From Deroplatys truncata (lineage: Eukaryota; Arthropoda; Insecta; Mantodea; Mantidae), in NCBI GenBank assembly GCA_030765065.1, contig CM060990.1, positions 216,357,290 through 216,421,289 on the forward strand: DNA of 64,000 nucleotides. Direction: 5' to 3'. The number at the start of each line of letters is the position of its first letter. Position 1 is the stretch's first letter. The notes beneath the pieces were generated by a model. That model saw nothing but the letters and a program-made list of their open reading frames with translations. It was not told where the DNA came from and searched no databases. Shown one piece after another: positions 34,831-45,846 of the stretch. The position numbers and the translations under genes are program-made.

Positions 34831-35394
34831 GGGGGCTTCAAAGAGATGTTGACGACTCCCACCCCCGCTTTGTATGCTATTCTGACGCCGCCATTAACGA
34901 TGAGAACAATAATGCATTGTCCTGCGTCTCTGATTTGCGGTGAAAGAATAGCACACAAAAGCAAAGGCGTGAAAACACTTAACCTTTGTGGTATCACCCT
35001 TAAAAGCTACTGGACCCCGATCCCCCTCCACTGTGCTCTACTCCAAAGCTGGCATAAGCGATGAGAACAATAGCCCATTGTTCTCCAATACCGAGGTCTG
35101 CATTAGGTCAGGCCACAAATAGGGGGAGTGGTCACACCCCCTCCGCAGAGAGGCCTGACAGTACAGCACAAAGAGAGGGCGTGCTCAGTGTACGGGGTAG
35201 GATCCGAAAGGCGAGGGGTGGGGTGTGCTCAGCTGTGCAAGGGAGAGGCCACGAGGGGAGGGGAGGGGGCGTGGTCTGCCGGCACGCGATGGGGCGGCAA
35301 ACAGTAGAGCACAAAGCAAGGAGGAGGAGCTGGCGGCTTTTAAGTGTGAGACCACAAAGGAAGGGGGTGGAGTCGGCGTATTCCTTTGTTCTCA
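34831..35394. other. central spacer of palindrome 1
   Basis: The only single-copy part of the element. Contains hairpin-prone blocks of the type ACAATAGCCCATTGTTC at about 34,905 (variant) and 35,068, each after GATGAGA, and blocks GGGGGAGTGGTC and GGGGGCGTGGTC with AGGCCACAA. The same set occurs at 62,800-63,140. No gene. In a palindromic element the spacer would form the loop of a hairpin or cruciform. Confidence 0.7.
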
Positions 35395-36704
35395 AGTCGC
35401 CACATAATATCTACTGTGAGGTAATTAATTCGATTACAGGCTATTTATTTGGCGGTGCGTCACAAAAAAAATATTATTACCGTTAAATGCTTATATCTCC
35501 TGAATGGAAAGAGATAGCGATATGCGGTAAAGGGTGATTATATCTTTAGAATGTGATGCGTCATTGACTGCTGTTCCAAGTTGACCTGGTGGTCTTGGGC
35601 TGAATCGCGTGACATGAATATAAATTCATCTTCGAATAACATCAAAAAGTAATTAAAATAAAGACGTCGAATAAAGGTTTATAAATAAAACTATTTTCTT
35701 TGTAATGCATATTTGACTACTGTCATCCTGATGAAATTACATCTCTTGGATGAATGCATGAAGAGGTAAAAATAACGTAACGAACACGCGATACGACGAC
35801 GCGTCTTAAAATGAATGCGAGAGCTATACTTCCTCCCTGGACGAGCCTCTCGGGCATACTGAAGTGTCCTCTATACTGCATCCCTAATTAGACATGGTTA
35901 TTCCCGCCCCACTCTCGCTAGGACCGGTAGCCTCCCCCCGCTACCCTCACGCTACAGCTCTCAACCTACAGAGCACGCTCACTCTAGCGGAGAGAGTCGA
36001 AAGCACGCGGTCCCACTCACCGCGAGTAGCTGTGAGGAAGCAGCCATATTGAATGGTTTAACGTGCATGGCAGCCATATTGGGTATATGAAGACATCCAT
36101 TATATGCATTAAACGCATGTATGATTTAATTTTAAAAATGGATTGCGAGACATTATATTAAACAAGACGGCTTTAAAAATGAAATATCATAATCTTTACG
36201 CTAAGTGTAAATAGCTGGAATCGATGACTTTAAAAATGTTTACCCACTTTGAACTGATAAAATATGATAAATTTTCTAATACGATCCTACAAGCTTAAAA
36301 TCCGTGTAACTCTGGAAAAAAATACTTTGCTCGTGAGCGGTTTTCTGTGATAACTGTGAATTAAGCATGGTTTTCTGTGATAAATGGACATTAAGTGTAT
36401 AAAAATGTCATATTGTGTACTGATTCTTTAGGGTGAAGAGAGGGACGAGGGAAAGAAAGTACTAAAAACGTGAAATAATAGGGTATATACATGAATTTAA
36501 TTAAATAAAGAGAGAAAGTCTTATAATAAAAACATTTTAACTTTGCTGTGAAATGGATTGAGGTGTTGGTATGGTAGGCATTGAATGTAAACATCTGTCT
36601 GAATGATCAAGCGCGTTTCAGCGTGTCGACTGACCCCGACAGTCTGTCTACAGGTATGACGTCATCTGGCACGGCATCCTATAGTTATGAGTTGTATGGT
36701 ATAA

Positions 36705-36790
36705 ACCTGTTTTTACGGTCTGGTTCAGACGATAACGTCTGTGACTTGCATTCGATCGTGGGTTCGATTTCCGTAGGAACGGTCACTCTG
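36705..36790 (+). repeat. tRNA-like block, right arm
   Basis: Mirror of 33,430-33,515, with TGGTTCAGACGATAACGTCT and GTGGGTTCGATTTCC on the plus strand. A single base change alters the middle arm (CATTCGATCG). Confidence 0.7.
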
Positions 36791-36799
36791 ACCTTAGGT

Positions 36800-38096
36800 T
36801 TTTCGCAGTTTTCGCTGCTCTGCCTGCGAATGCCTGGGGGTTTCTCATCTATCGCGATTAATTTTCCCTTTCATTTTACCGTTCACGTGTATAATCCGAT
36901 GGTCTCCCTGGTTCGATTACCATCGGCTGTTCACTCTGACCTCAGATTTTTCGCGGGTTTCGCTGGTCTGCAGGAGAATGCCTCTCATCTATCGCGGATT
37001 TCTTTTCATTCTATATAATTTACATCTTTCACTGTACAATCTGAAAATCTCCCTGGTTCGATTGCCGTTGGATGTTCACTCTGACTTTAGATTTTTCTCG
37101 ATTTCCCTGGTCCGCGGGCGAATGCCTGAGTGGTTTCTCATCGATGTCTATTTTCTTTCATTTTATTTGATTTACATCTTTCGCGTGTGCTTCTAGTCCT
37201 TTGTTTGATTTCCCTGTCGGTCGCTCACTCTATTCTGGGATTTTTCATGGTTTTCCCTGGTCTGCATGCGAATGCCTGAGTGGTTTTCCCATCTATCACG
37301 ATGTTCTTCCATTTTATTTGATTTACATCTTTCACGTGTGCTTCTAGGCTCCTTTGGTTGGGTTCACGTCTGTCGCTCGCTCTATCCTGGGATTTTATAT
37401 GGTTTTTCCATGGTGTGCAGGCGAATGCCTGAGTGGTACCCCATCTGTCACGATTTTCATTCATTTTATTTGATTTACATCTTTCATGTGTACAACCTGA
37501 AGGTTTCCCTCGTTCGATTGTCGTTGGTTGTTCACTCTGACATCATATTTTTCGTGATTTTCCCCGGTTTGTAGGTGAATGTCTGGGTGGTTTCTCATCT
37601 ATCACGATTTTCTTTCATTTTATTTGATTTACATCTTTCATGTGTACAATCTGAAGGTTTCCCTCGTTCGATTGCCGTTGGTTGTTCACTCTGTCATCAT
37701 ATTTTTCGTGATTTTGCCTGGTCTGTAGGCGAATGTCTGGGTGGTTTCTCATCTATCACGATTTACATTCATTCTATATAATTTGCATCTATTACGTGTG
37801 CTTTTGGGGTTCAGGAGTTCGATACCCATTGGTTGCTAACTCCTACATCATATTTTTTATGGCTTGTCTTGGTCTGCAGGCAAACGCCTGGGTGGTTTCT
37901 CATTGATTCCGTTTTCCTTTCTCTTTAAATATTTTTCATTTATATCTTTCACGTATGCTCCTAGAGTCCCTGGTTCGAGTCCCGTTCGACGCTCACTCTA
38001 GCCTGAGATTTTTCGTGGTTTTCCCTGGTCTGTAGGCGAATGTCTGAGTGGTTTCTCATCGATTCCGATTTCCTTTTATTCTATATAATCTGTTCG
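36800..38096 (+). repeat. ~155-bp tandem array, right arm
   Basis: Nine units, AGGCGAATGCCTG landmarks near 36,825, 36,970, 37,120, 37,268, 37,420, 37,575, 37,728, 37,880 and 38,035. B-box-like GGTTCGATTGCCGTTGG and relatives occur once per unit. The array stops at TCTATATAATCTG, where the left arm goes on with further units. Confidence 0.88.
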
Positions 38097-38275
38097 ACTT
38101 CGTATCCACAAGTACAATTCGTTACGAAGAAGTAGCTACATACCACTACCGCCATCTGTTGAAGCAAGAAAAGCCTGCGTAAATATCCAGAACTTTGCCG
38201 ACGAGAGCTGTTTCATGTACTCTATATTAGCTAAATTCATAGGGAAGAATGCACAGCGTGTGAACAAATACAAAC
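38097..38275. other. filler between array and polymerase in right arm
   Basis: About 180 bases without a counterpart in the left arm, standing in place of about 1.5 kb. It contains an open start (38,215) that runs into the polymerase frame, but this upstream part (YSILAKFIGKNAQR) is not part of the polymerase family as far as I can tell. Confidence 0.55.
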
Positions 38276-41200
38276 AAGTTCAAAATAAATACGACTTCAG
38301 CTGTGTTTCCTACCCTACGCCACTTTCTCAAATACCTAAATTTGAGAAGCTTAACAGGATGTCTATCAACGTCTTCGGTCTGGATGATAAGCATGAAGTG
38401 TATCCGATAAAGGTTGCTGAGACTGAACTACCTGACCACCGTGACCTCCTGCTATTGAGTGACAGTAGTGGGAGACATCACTACGTCTATGTAAAGAATT
38501 TTGAAAAACTTATTCGACGTCAGAAAACTATGCATAAAGAACGTGTTTATACCTGTAAGCGTTGTTTTACACATTTTGATGATCAGTGCGGTCGAAGTGG
38601 ACTGGAAAAACTACAAGAACATGCCTCCATCTGTAATCAGCATGGTGTTGCAAGGGTAGTTATGGCTACAGTTTAAAAATTTTGAAAGGATGTTGAAACT
38701 ACCTTACGTCATCTACGCCGACTTTGAAAGCATTCTCGCCCCATGTCATACATGCATAACCAATCCTGAAACTTCATATACATCCCCTTATCAGCAGCAT
38801 GTTCCCATGAGTTTCTGCGTTTATGTTAAACCATCAACCAACGTTGAACATCTCGAAACTGGTCTTCCTAAGCATCCCTATGTATATCGTGGTGTTGATG
38901 CTTCTCAGAAGTTTGTGGAATATCTGTCGTTCCTTGCAAAGGAAATTAATAATATATACAAATTTGTCATGCCCCTGAAACTTACAGATTAACAGCAGAT
39001 GGATTTCATCACCTCTACAGTATGCTACTGGTGTGGAAAAACCTTTACTGAAGAGAACTATAAAGTACGCGACCAGGATCACATCAGTGGTGAATATCGG
39101 GGAAGTCTACATAATGAATGTAATTTAGCCTGCAAAACACCTAAATATATTCCAGTCTTCATGCACAACCTCAGCGGATATGACTCACACTTCATTGTTA
39201 AGGAGCTGGGATGTACAAGTGAGCGGGTGGAAGTAATTCCTAGCTCTGAAGAAAGCTATATATCATTCTCCAAGTATGTAGGAGATATACAGCTTCGGTT
39301 TGTAGATAGTTTTCGGTTTCTCAGTACGAGCTTGGATAAGCTGGTGAAGAATCTAATATCGTACCCTGAAACACTGAAACACTTCGGAGAAGACAAGATG
39401 AAGTTGTTGACACGTAAGGGTGTATTTCCCTATGATTACGTCACTTCATGGGATGTTTTGAACAAACCCTGCCTTCCTCCAAAGGACTCTTTCTACAATA
39501 AATTGAATGAAGAAGAAATTAGTGATGCTGACTACGATCACGCTAGAAATGTATGGGAGCTGTTTAATGCAAGAAACCTGGGTGAGTACAGCGACCTCTG
39601 CTTAATATCTGATGTACTTCTTCTAGCTGATGTCTTTGAGACATTTAGAGATCAAACCCTCAAAACGCACAAAGTTGATCCAGCACATTATTTTACCTCT
39701 CCAGGACTTACATGGGACGCCATGTTACTGTATACTGGAATCGCACTGGAGCTGTTGCAAGATTATGACCAACTACTCATGGTGGAATCCGGCATAAGAG
39801 GAGGTTTATGCCAAGTTTCACATCGGTATGCAGAGGCTAATAACACTTACATGGACAAGTTTGATCCGTCGAGACCAACCCAATTCATCACATACGAGGA
39901 CGCTAATAACCAATATGGTTGGGAAATATGTCACGCCCTTCCTTTTGGTGGATTTCAGTGGGTTTCACCTGAAGAAATAAACTTACAAAGACTAGAAGAA
40001 GATGATCCTCATGGATACATATTAGAAGTGGACATCGAGTATCCTGCTGATTTCCATGATCTGCATAATGATTTACCATTCCTGCCCGAGTGTCTGAAAC
40101 CAAAGGATTCGACTACAAAGAAGCTAATTCCTCATCTTGGATCACGAAAGAAGTATGTAGTACATTACATGACTTTGAAGCAAGCTCTTAGTCATGGACT
40201 ACGGTTAACAAAAATCCATCGTGTGCTACAATTCCGACAGTCACAGTGGTTAAAACCGTATGTGGAATTTAACAACAGACTACGACAAAAGGCTGCAAGT
40301 GATTTTGAGAAGGATCTCTACAAACAGTTCAACAATGCTATGTTTGGAAAAACAATGGAAAACCTTTGTAATCTTGTGGATATTTAAGTAACATTATTTG
40401 TATATGTTTGTTTTTGTTAGCCCCACATTTGGGAGGCAATTTGCGAGTGTATTTCTTATAATGTTTGTGTATTTGTGTTTACTTCACGCGTTGAAGCCAT
40501 CTTGTGACGTGATTCATTTGTTAGGTTTGTTAGCTCCATCTGGTGTTACCAATTTGCGGTAGTATTAGTGTTTGAAAGAATGCGACTGTTATTTGTTTTA
40601 ATTTTTGTTTACTGTCCTCCGGCTAGCTATTATCTTTTCTTGGGTCGAGCACTTCTCTTTATACAGGTTGTGTAAACGGAAAGGAATCTTTTATCCAAAG
40701 ATAACACTAATGAAGAAATTTATTATACACTTTTATTGTCGAAACACAGTCACTATCACATTTACATATTGATCTTGACACTCGCCAAACTGTAACTGTT
40801 ATAATAACTTCATTACTGATAATTCTTAATTCGCGTACTTCAACTTTTTCTATAATTAGCTTTATAACACTTGAGATTTCATAACTCTGTTACGCGTAAC
40901 CTGCAAATTGATATCCGAAGTGTGCCGTACAAATACTTTCGACGAACTGACGGGAATGCGACGTGTAGTGTACAAAGAATTTTGATGAACTGGGGGCGAT
41001 CTACCTCTGACTTGGCTTTTTATACTCATACACCCAGATATGCCTAAAGATTATAACTGAACTGCAATTGGCTAATAAAACGCGCCAACATTAGCGTCTA
41101 TTTTAATATCCAATGAAAATTATGAATACATATGCTCTAGGGAAATGTTACAGAAGATTCTAAACGCGCCAACATTACGTAACTTCCTCGTTTCCAACAA

Positions 41201-42112
41201 TGATAAACAGCTCACCCCCTCGCTGCATTATTGCACGCTATTATTGTCAGTTTCAGTAAGGCAGTATAAACTTACTTCTCAACAATAATTACAATCAATA
41301 AACATCTCAAATCAATGTCACATAAAAATGCATATTCATATTACAATCGTTATTTACATTTAAGTAATTTGTGATACAAATTACTGCATCAATATACGGT
41401 TGGTGACAAACGAGAAAACTCTGGAAAAGTTAATTGCAAAGCCTACGTTTATCGGTCGAACAATATATGCTGCTAATCTAGCTGCTGTGCATATGGCCTC
41501 TCATCAGATCGTATTCAACAAGCCTATATACATTGGAATGAGTGTGTTGGACATCTCCAAGACATTAATGTACCACTATCATTATGATGTGTTGCTGCCA
41601 TATTATGGATCTGAAAACCTGAAGCTGATGTATATGGACACTGATGCGTTCATTCATCGTGTGATGACTGAAGATGTGTAGACAAGCTACGTTTTCTCGA
41701 ACACCTAGATACAGCTGATTACCCTGTCAACCATACATGCTATTCAGCTCTAAACAAGAAGGTGTTGGGAAAATTTAAAGATGAGGCTAGTGGTAAAATC
41801 ATCCAGCGCTTTGTCGGACTGCGACCTAAGATGTACGCCCTAGATATCCATGGCTCAATGATAAAAAAGATTAAAGGCATAAAACGTAGTGCTATTAATC
41901 AGTATATTACATTTGAGAGTTATGCTGACTGTCTTAAAACCGGAGAAATCATCAGAACACCCATGAATCTAATCCTATCACGAAAGCACGCTGTTACCAC
42001 AGTGCAAGTGAATAAAATTACATTGAGTCCCTTTGATTATAAAAGAGTTATTGCTGAGGATGAAATAACGACATATGCGTATGGACATTACGCCATTACA
42101 ACCAGCGCTTAA
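38276..42112 (+). pseudogene. DNA polymerase B, right-arm copy, N-terminally truncated and interrupted
   Basis: Near-identical to the left-arm polymerase from its second piece onward, reading outward on the plus strand. It lacks the first zinc-finger piece. Open pieces: 38,276-38,676 (CKRCFTHFDD finger), 38,690-38,992 (exo I YADFES), 38,999-40,387 (endonuclease VII-like HISGEYRGSLHNECN, exo II HNLSGYDSHF, exo III SDVLLLADVF, motif A DANNQYGWE, motif B FNNAMFGKTMENL), then a 1-kb insertion, 41,400-41,681 (motif C LMYMDTDAF) and 41,762-42,112 (C-terminus, YAYGHY). A TAA at 38,990 is specific to this copy, while the left copy's 8-base deletion and TAG are absent here. Two further breaks are shared with the left copy. 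Confidence 0.93.
40384..41391. mobile_element. 1.0-kb insertion in the right-arm polymerase, type unknown
   Basis: Absent from the left arm, where GGATATACGG is continuous; here it is split into GGATAT and ATATACGG, so a short ATAT duplication is possible. Both ends carry TTTAAGTAA (40,383 and 41,359), and the right end has an imperfect hairpin (AATTTGTGATACAAATT). No coding frame. It could be a solo LTR or a non-autonomous DNA transposon. Confidence 0.55.
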
Positions 42113-42574
42113 AAGAATGTAAGTCAAAGATAAAGATTTTCTCGTGAGTCTACAATCTTAAAAAAATGAAGGTTATCCGTGTGCTGTGTATGCAACTAGC
42201 AGACGACCGATGAAGAAAGAAGAAGATGGAAGGGAAGGTGGTAACCCTGCCTTTAGGAGCAATCCTAGTGCTAGTCTCAAGCCTAGATAAAAAGGGGGGA
42301 GACACCTACAACGAACTAAAATAAAGGTATGTTGACGTAAACTTTTCAATTAAAACTCTCGAATATTAAAACCTGAATAAAACATTGCAATTTCACTAAA
42401 AGAAAGTCGAGGTTATCTCTGGATAGCTAGATTAGGTTAGACGATGACTGAGTAGAATAGATGATGAGAGGAACGTTTGGGATTGGTCAGGTTAATCTAG
42501 GCTAGGCCCTCGTACTTATTGTCTAAGTTATGAAGGATGGATTAGTTTAGATTGCCTTAGCAATGGGCTGGTTA
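42113..42574. other. spacer between polymerase 3' end and iterons, right arm
   Basis: Mirror of 27,336-27,783; non-coding. Confidence 0.5.
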
Positions 42575-42725
42575 CGTGTTGTTCTCACGTTTTGTTACGT
42601 GGTTAAATGGTTGCTACGTGTTGTTACGTCGTCTGACGTTTCTGGTTACGAGATGTCACGTGATATAACGCCTTGTTACTGGTTACGTTTGTTGGTTACG
42701 TCTTGTTACGTGATTATGTTAGATG
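42575..42725. repeat. ACGTAAC (GTTACGT) iteron cluster, right arm
   Basis: Mirror of 27,175-27,335: repeated GTTACGT, GTTACGTC and GTCACGTG-type motifs. One unit differs from the left arm (ATAACGCC for ACGTTAC-type). Confidence 0.75.
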
Positions 42726-42939
42726 ATGATAGGAATGAATAGACAATGAGAAGATATAGAGCATACAAGGTGGGGATAGGTTAGGACGTATACTTCACTG
42801 TGAACCGATATACAGTTTGTCCCTCTCCGTCTCGTGCACTACTGTTTAACATATAAAAATGTTGTAAGGTTTAGAAAAAAAGTATATAAAAGTGTTGTAA
42901 CGTTGGATGAGAAATGTTTTATAATCTAATTACTCTCTA

Positions 42940-44345
42940 TATTACCGTATAAACCTACATTCCTCCTCCCCCTTCAACCCCTGTCTATCCTTGTACCACA
43001 CCCATTTTCTATATTTCTCCCATATAAACGTATACTCTACTCCTCAACCCATGTCAAGACTAGCACCTCTCCTCGTATTCCCTACCGCTCTCATATAAAT
43101 GCATTTTCCTCCTTGAAGACTCTCTCAACCTAGCACCTACCTTCGTTTTCCTCGTCTCTCCATATAAACGCATACTCAACCTCCTTTGCCCAATACCTCT
43201 CCTCCTGATCATATACTCTCATACATATAAACGCATACTCTACTCTAAACCTCTGTATGGTCTAGTACCTCTCCTCGTATTCCCTATCTCTTCCGTATAA
43301 AGCGTATCCCTTCCTCCGTCAGCATCTCTCTAGTCTAGCACCTCTCCTCGTATTCCCTATCTCTCTCCCCTATAAGCCTATATCCCCCTCCTTCAGCATC
43401 TGTCTAGCCTATTATCTGCTCACGTTTTCCCTATCTTTCCCATATAAACGCATATTCCACACCTCAAACCCTGTCTAGCCTAACAATTCTCCTCATATTC
43501 CCTACCTCTCTCATATAAGGCACATTCCCCTACTTCAACCCTGTCTATCCTAGCATCGACCTCGTATTCCCTATCTCTCGTATATAAACGCCTACTCTAT
43601 CATTCAAACCTCCTAGCCTAATACCTCTCCTCGGCTCGCTATCTCTCCCATATAAAACGCCATATTCCACCCTTCAAGTCCTGTTTTAGTATAGCACCTT
43701 TCCTTGTATTCCCTATCTATCTCGTATAATGCGTATCCCTCCCTCCTTTAGCATCTGACTTGCCTAGCATCAGCCCTGGTATTCCCTATCTCTCCCCTAT
43801 AAACGCATTTTCCTCCTTGAACCGTCGCATCTTCCCTCGTTTTCCCTATCCTTTCCCACATAAACGCATTTTCCTCCTTGAACGCTCCTCCAACCTAGCT
43901 ACTCCCCTCGTTTTCCTCGTCTCTCCATATAAACGCATACTCTGTCATTCAAACCCTCCTAGCCTAATACCTCTCCCATATAAAAGTCATATTCTACCCT
44001 TCAATCCCTGTCTAGTCGAGTACCTCTCCTCACATTCCGTATCTCTCCCGTATAAGCCTATATTCCCCCTGCTTCAGCATCTGTCTAGCCTATTATCTGT
44101 TCACGTTTTCCCTATCTTTCCCATAAAAAGTCATTCTGCATACCTCAAACCCTGTCTAGCATAGCACTTCTTCTCGTATTCCCTACCTTCACATATAAAG
44201 CACATTCCCAGTCCTTCAACCCCTGTCTTAGCCTAGCATCGATCCTCGTAGTCCCTATCTTCCCCAAATAAACGCATTTTTCCCTCTTGAAGGGCCTCTG
44301 AACCTAGCATATACCCTCGTTTTCCCTATCCTTTCCCATATAAAC
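42940..44345 (-). repeat. 72-bp minisatellite at right terminus of palindrome 1
   Basis: Mirror of 25,545-26,960 with the same order of unit variants, which shows that the whole array was copied as part of the arm and not independently amplified. Confidence 0.9.
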
Positions 44346-44383
44346 GCAAAACACTGTGCTAGCTTCCCCTATAATATGCTACT

Positions 44384-44389
44384 GGATGG
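44384..44389. repeat. target site duplication of the nested element, right copy
   Basis: GGATGG, directly after the ACT terminus; it carries the codon register of the integrase. Confidence 0.88.
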
Positions 44390-45020
44390 GCATCGAACAC
44401 CAGGTAAAATTTAAATCCAGACATAAAATGCCCCATGGTAGAACGATTCAATCGAACTTTAAAGACAGGCATTATAAATACTTCACATACAAAAGCTCGT
44501 ACCGCTATGTAGTTGCTTTAAGTAAATTTGTCAAGGCTTACAATGGCTCCGTTCATTCCTAAGTAGGAATTTTACCCCCAGACGTTAATGCTAGGAACAT
44601 TCTGCGAATGTGGAATAAATTAAAATTAAAGATGGATCAGGTGAGGAAAAGACCTGTTAAATTTACCGCGGGACTAACCGTCAGAATCGGCAAGGAAAAT
44701 GTGAAGTTTGACAAAGGTTATGAACAACACTATTCCACGGATTTTTTTTAATTTATCAAGGTTATTAAACATTCACCTCAACTAGTTTACAAATTGGAGG
44801 ATCTTAACAAAGCTCCTATAAAAGGACAATTTTACAGCTACGAGCTTACACCTGTTAAAATAACAGAAACACAGTTTTTAAAATAGATAAGGTATTAAAG
44901 ACCAGGGTGCGTAGGAGCATTAAAGTGCTTTTCGTCAGATGGAAAGGAAACGGACCTAAATTTGATAGTCGGATTAACGCTAATTGGATGAGTTCTTTGT
45001 TAGCTCCTAAGGGATGCTAG
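44390..45020 (+). pseudogene. Polinton integrase, C-terminal part with chromodomain-like tail
   Basis: Continues the integrase split at 25,505: GIEHQVKFKSRHKMPHGRTI, then HYKYFTYKSSYRYVVALSKF and VKAYNGSVHS, a stop at about 44,560, then in frame GILPPDVNARN. Following segments are KFTAGLTVRIGKENVKFDKG, YEQHYSTDFF, LVYKLEDLNKAPIKGQFY and SYELTPVKITETQFLK, typical of the Polinton integrase C-terminus, and finally VLFVRWKGNGPKFDSRINAN, which resembles a chromodomain and might guide target choice. The third catalytic residue, Glu, is not evident: HGRTIQ stands where KASxVE is usual. Several stops. Confidence 0.9.
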
Positions 45021-45846
45021 CGCTAATTTGTACCCTGACTATACTCTTGCAAGTTTTTAAATGACCTAGCATATCCCATTTATTTAGAGCGCATTAATGG
45101 GTGGTGGGTGTAGCCGAATTATCCTACTCTTAGGGTTATGAATCCTTAGAGCAAGACATTTTAAACGAAACTGGCGAACTAAACAAAAATGTAATTATAA
45201 CCACAGCGGGGGAGTTGCATTTGATAAGAACTTTAAAGGTTTTAAAGATTTATATACAACCATAAAGTATCAAGTTAACGATGATGATTTGTTATTAACA
45301 GAGTTTCAGTGATGTTTCATGTCGCATCAAAAAGAGACATCGGACTTAAATTCCAGTAAGAAAGAGTGGGTCCAACGCATTCGGTACCGGAGAGAGAAAC
45401 CAGTAAGGCAAATAGTATCCATCTGGTATTTGCAAAAAACAAGAAAGTAGTGTCTTACAATACAATTTATTTTCCAATAAGGATATACTTCGGTTTGGGG
45501 ACCTTGTACACTCCATAAGACATTCTCTGCCTAATTTAGAACATCAGAACCTCTATTAGTAGGTGACGCTTACGTTCGCTGTTTAAGAATAATTCGTTTT
45601 CCAACCTTCTCTAGTTAACACATTTTTAACAGAATATACTACGTACCTGTGGAAGAAAATCCTTTCAAACTATTTCCATAGAACTAGAAAATTAATTTGG
45701 CACGTTGGCTAGAATTAGCAGTAGCATAAAACCAACGGTGATGATACTACGTTTCCAGAAAGGTTTAGTTTGATTTTAGGTCTTATTCCATCAGATTTGA
45801 GGGCTTTTATGATACTAGGGATCAGGTATTCATTAAATAATGGGCC
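45021..45846 (+). other. unassigned Polinton segment, decayed coding likely
   Basis: Short codon-like stretches occur in several frames (ITTAGELHLIRTLKVLKIYI near 45,200; ERFSLILGLIPSDLRAFMIL near 45,770) but none is long or recognised. In related elements a penton-like minor capsid protein lies near here; I cannot confirm it. Confidence 0.35.

Larger units (their letters stand above)
25512..44383. mobile_element. 18.9-kb palindromic element with two copies of a DNA polymerase B, nested in the Polinton integrase gene
   Basis: Ends AGTAGCATATTATAGGGGAA and its complement, flanked by a 6-bp duplication. The left arm (25,512-34,830) and right arm (35,395-44,383) are inverted copies of each other around a 564-bp spacer. 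Reading inward from each end: 72-bp minisatellite, ACGTAAC cluster, polymerase B gene pointing outward, ~155-bp tandem array, tRNA-like block, AT-rich stretch, GC-rich stretch, spacer. No integrase, capsid or ATPase gene is present that I can recognise. The termini and duplication length equal those of the host Polinton, so it may have been inserted by a Polinton-type integrase. The combination of near-complete palindrome and polymerase-only content is, as far as I know, not a standard element type. Confidence 0.92.
35395..44383 (-). repeat. right arm of palindrome 1
   Basis: Inverted copy of the left arm. It lacks the segment equivalent to 30.6-32.1 kb, which is replaced by about 180 unrelated bases (38,097-38,275), and has a 1.0-kb insertion at 40,384-41,391. 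Confidence 0.95.

Noticed and set aside
25512..44383. Assembly artefact (inverted duplication of one locus)
   Set aside because: The arms differ by many substitutions, indels, a 1-kb insertion and a 1.5-kb replacement, and the outer junctions form a proper 6-bp duplication. An artefactual copy would be identical. Still worth a long-read check.
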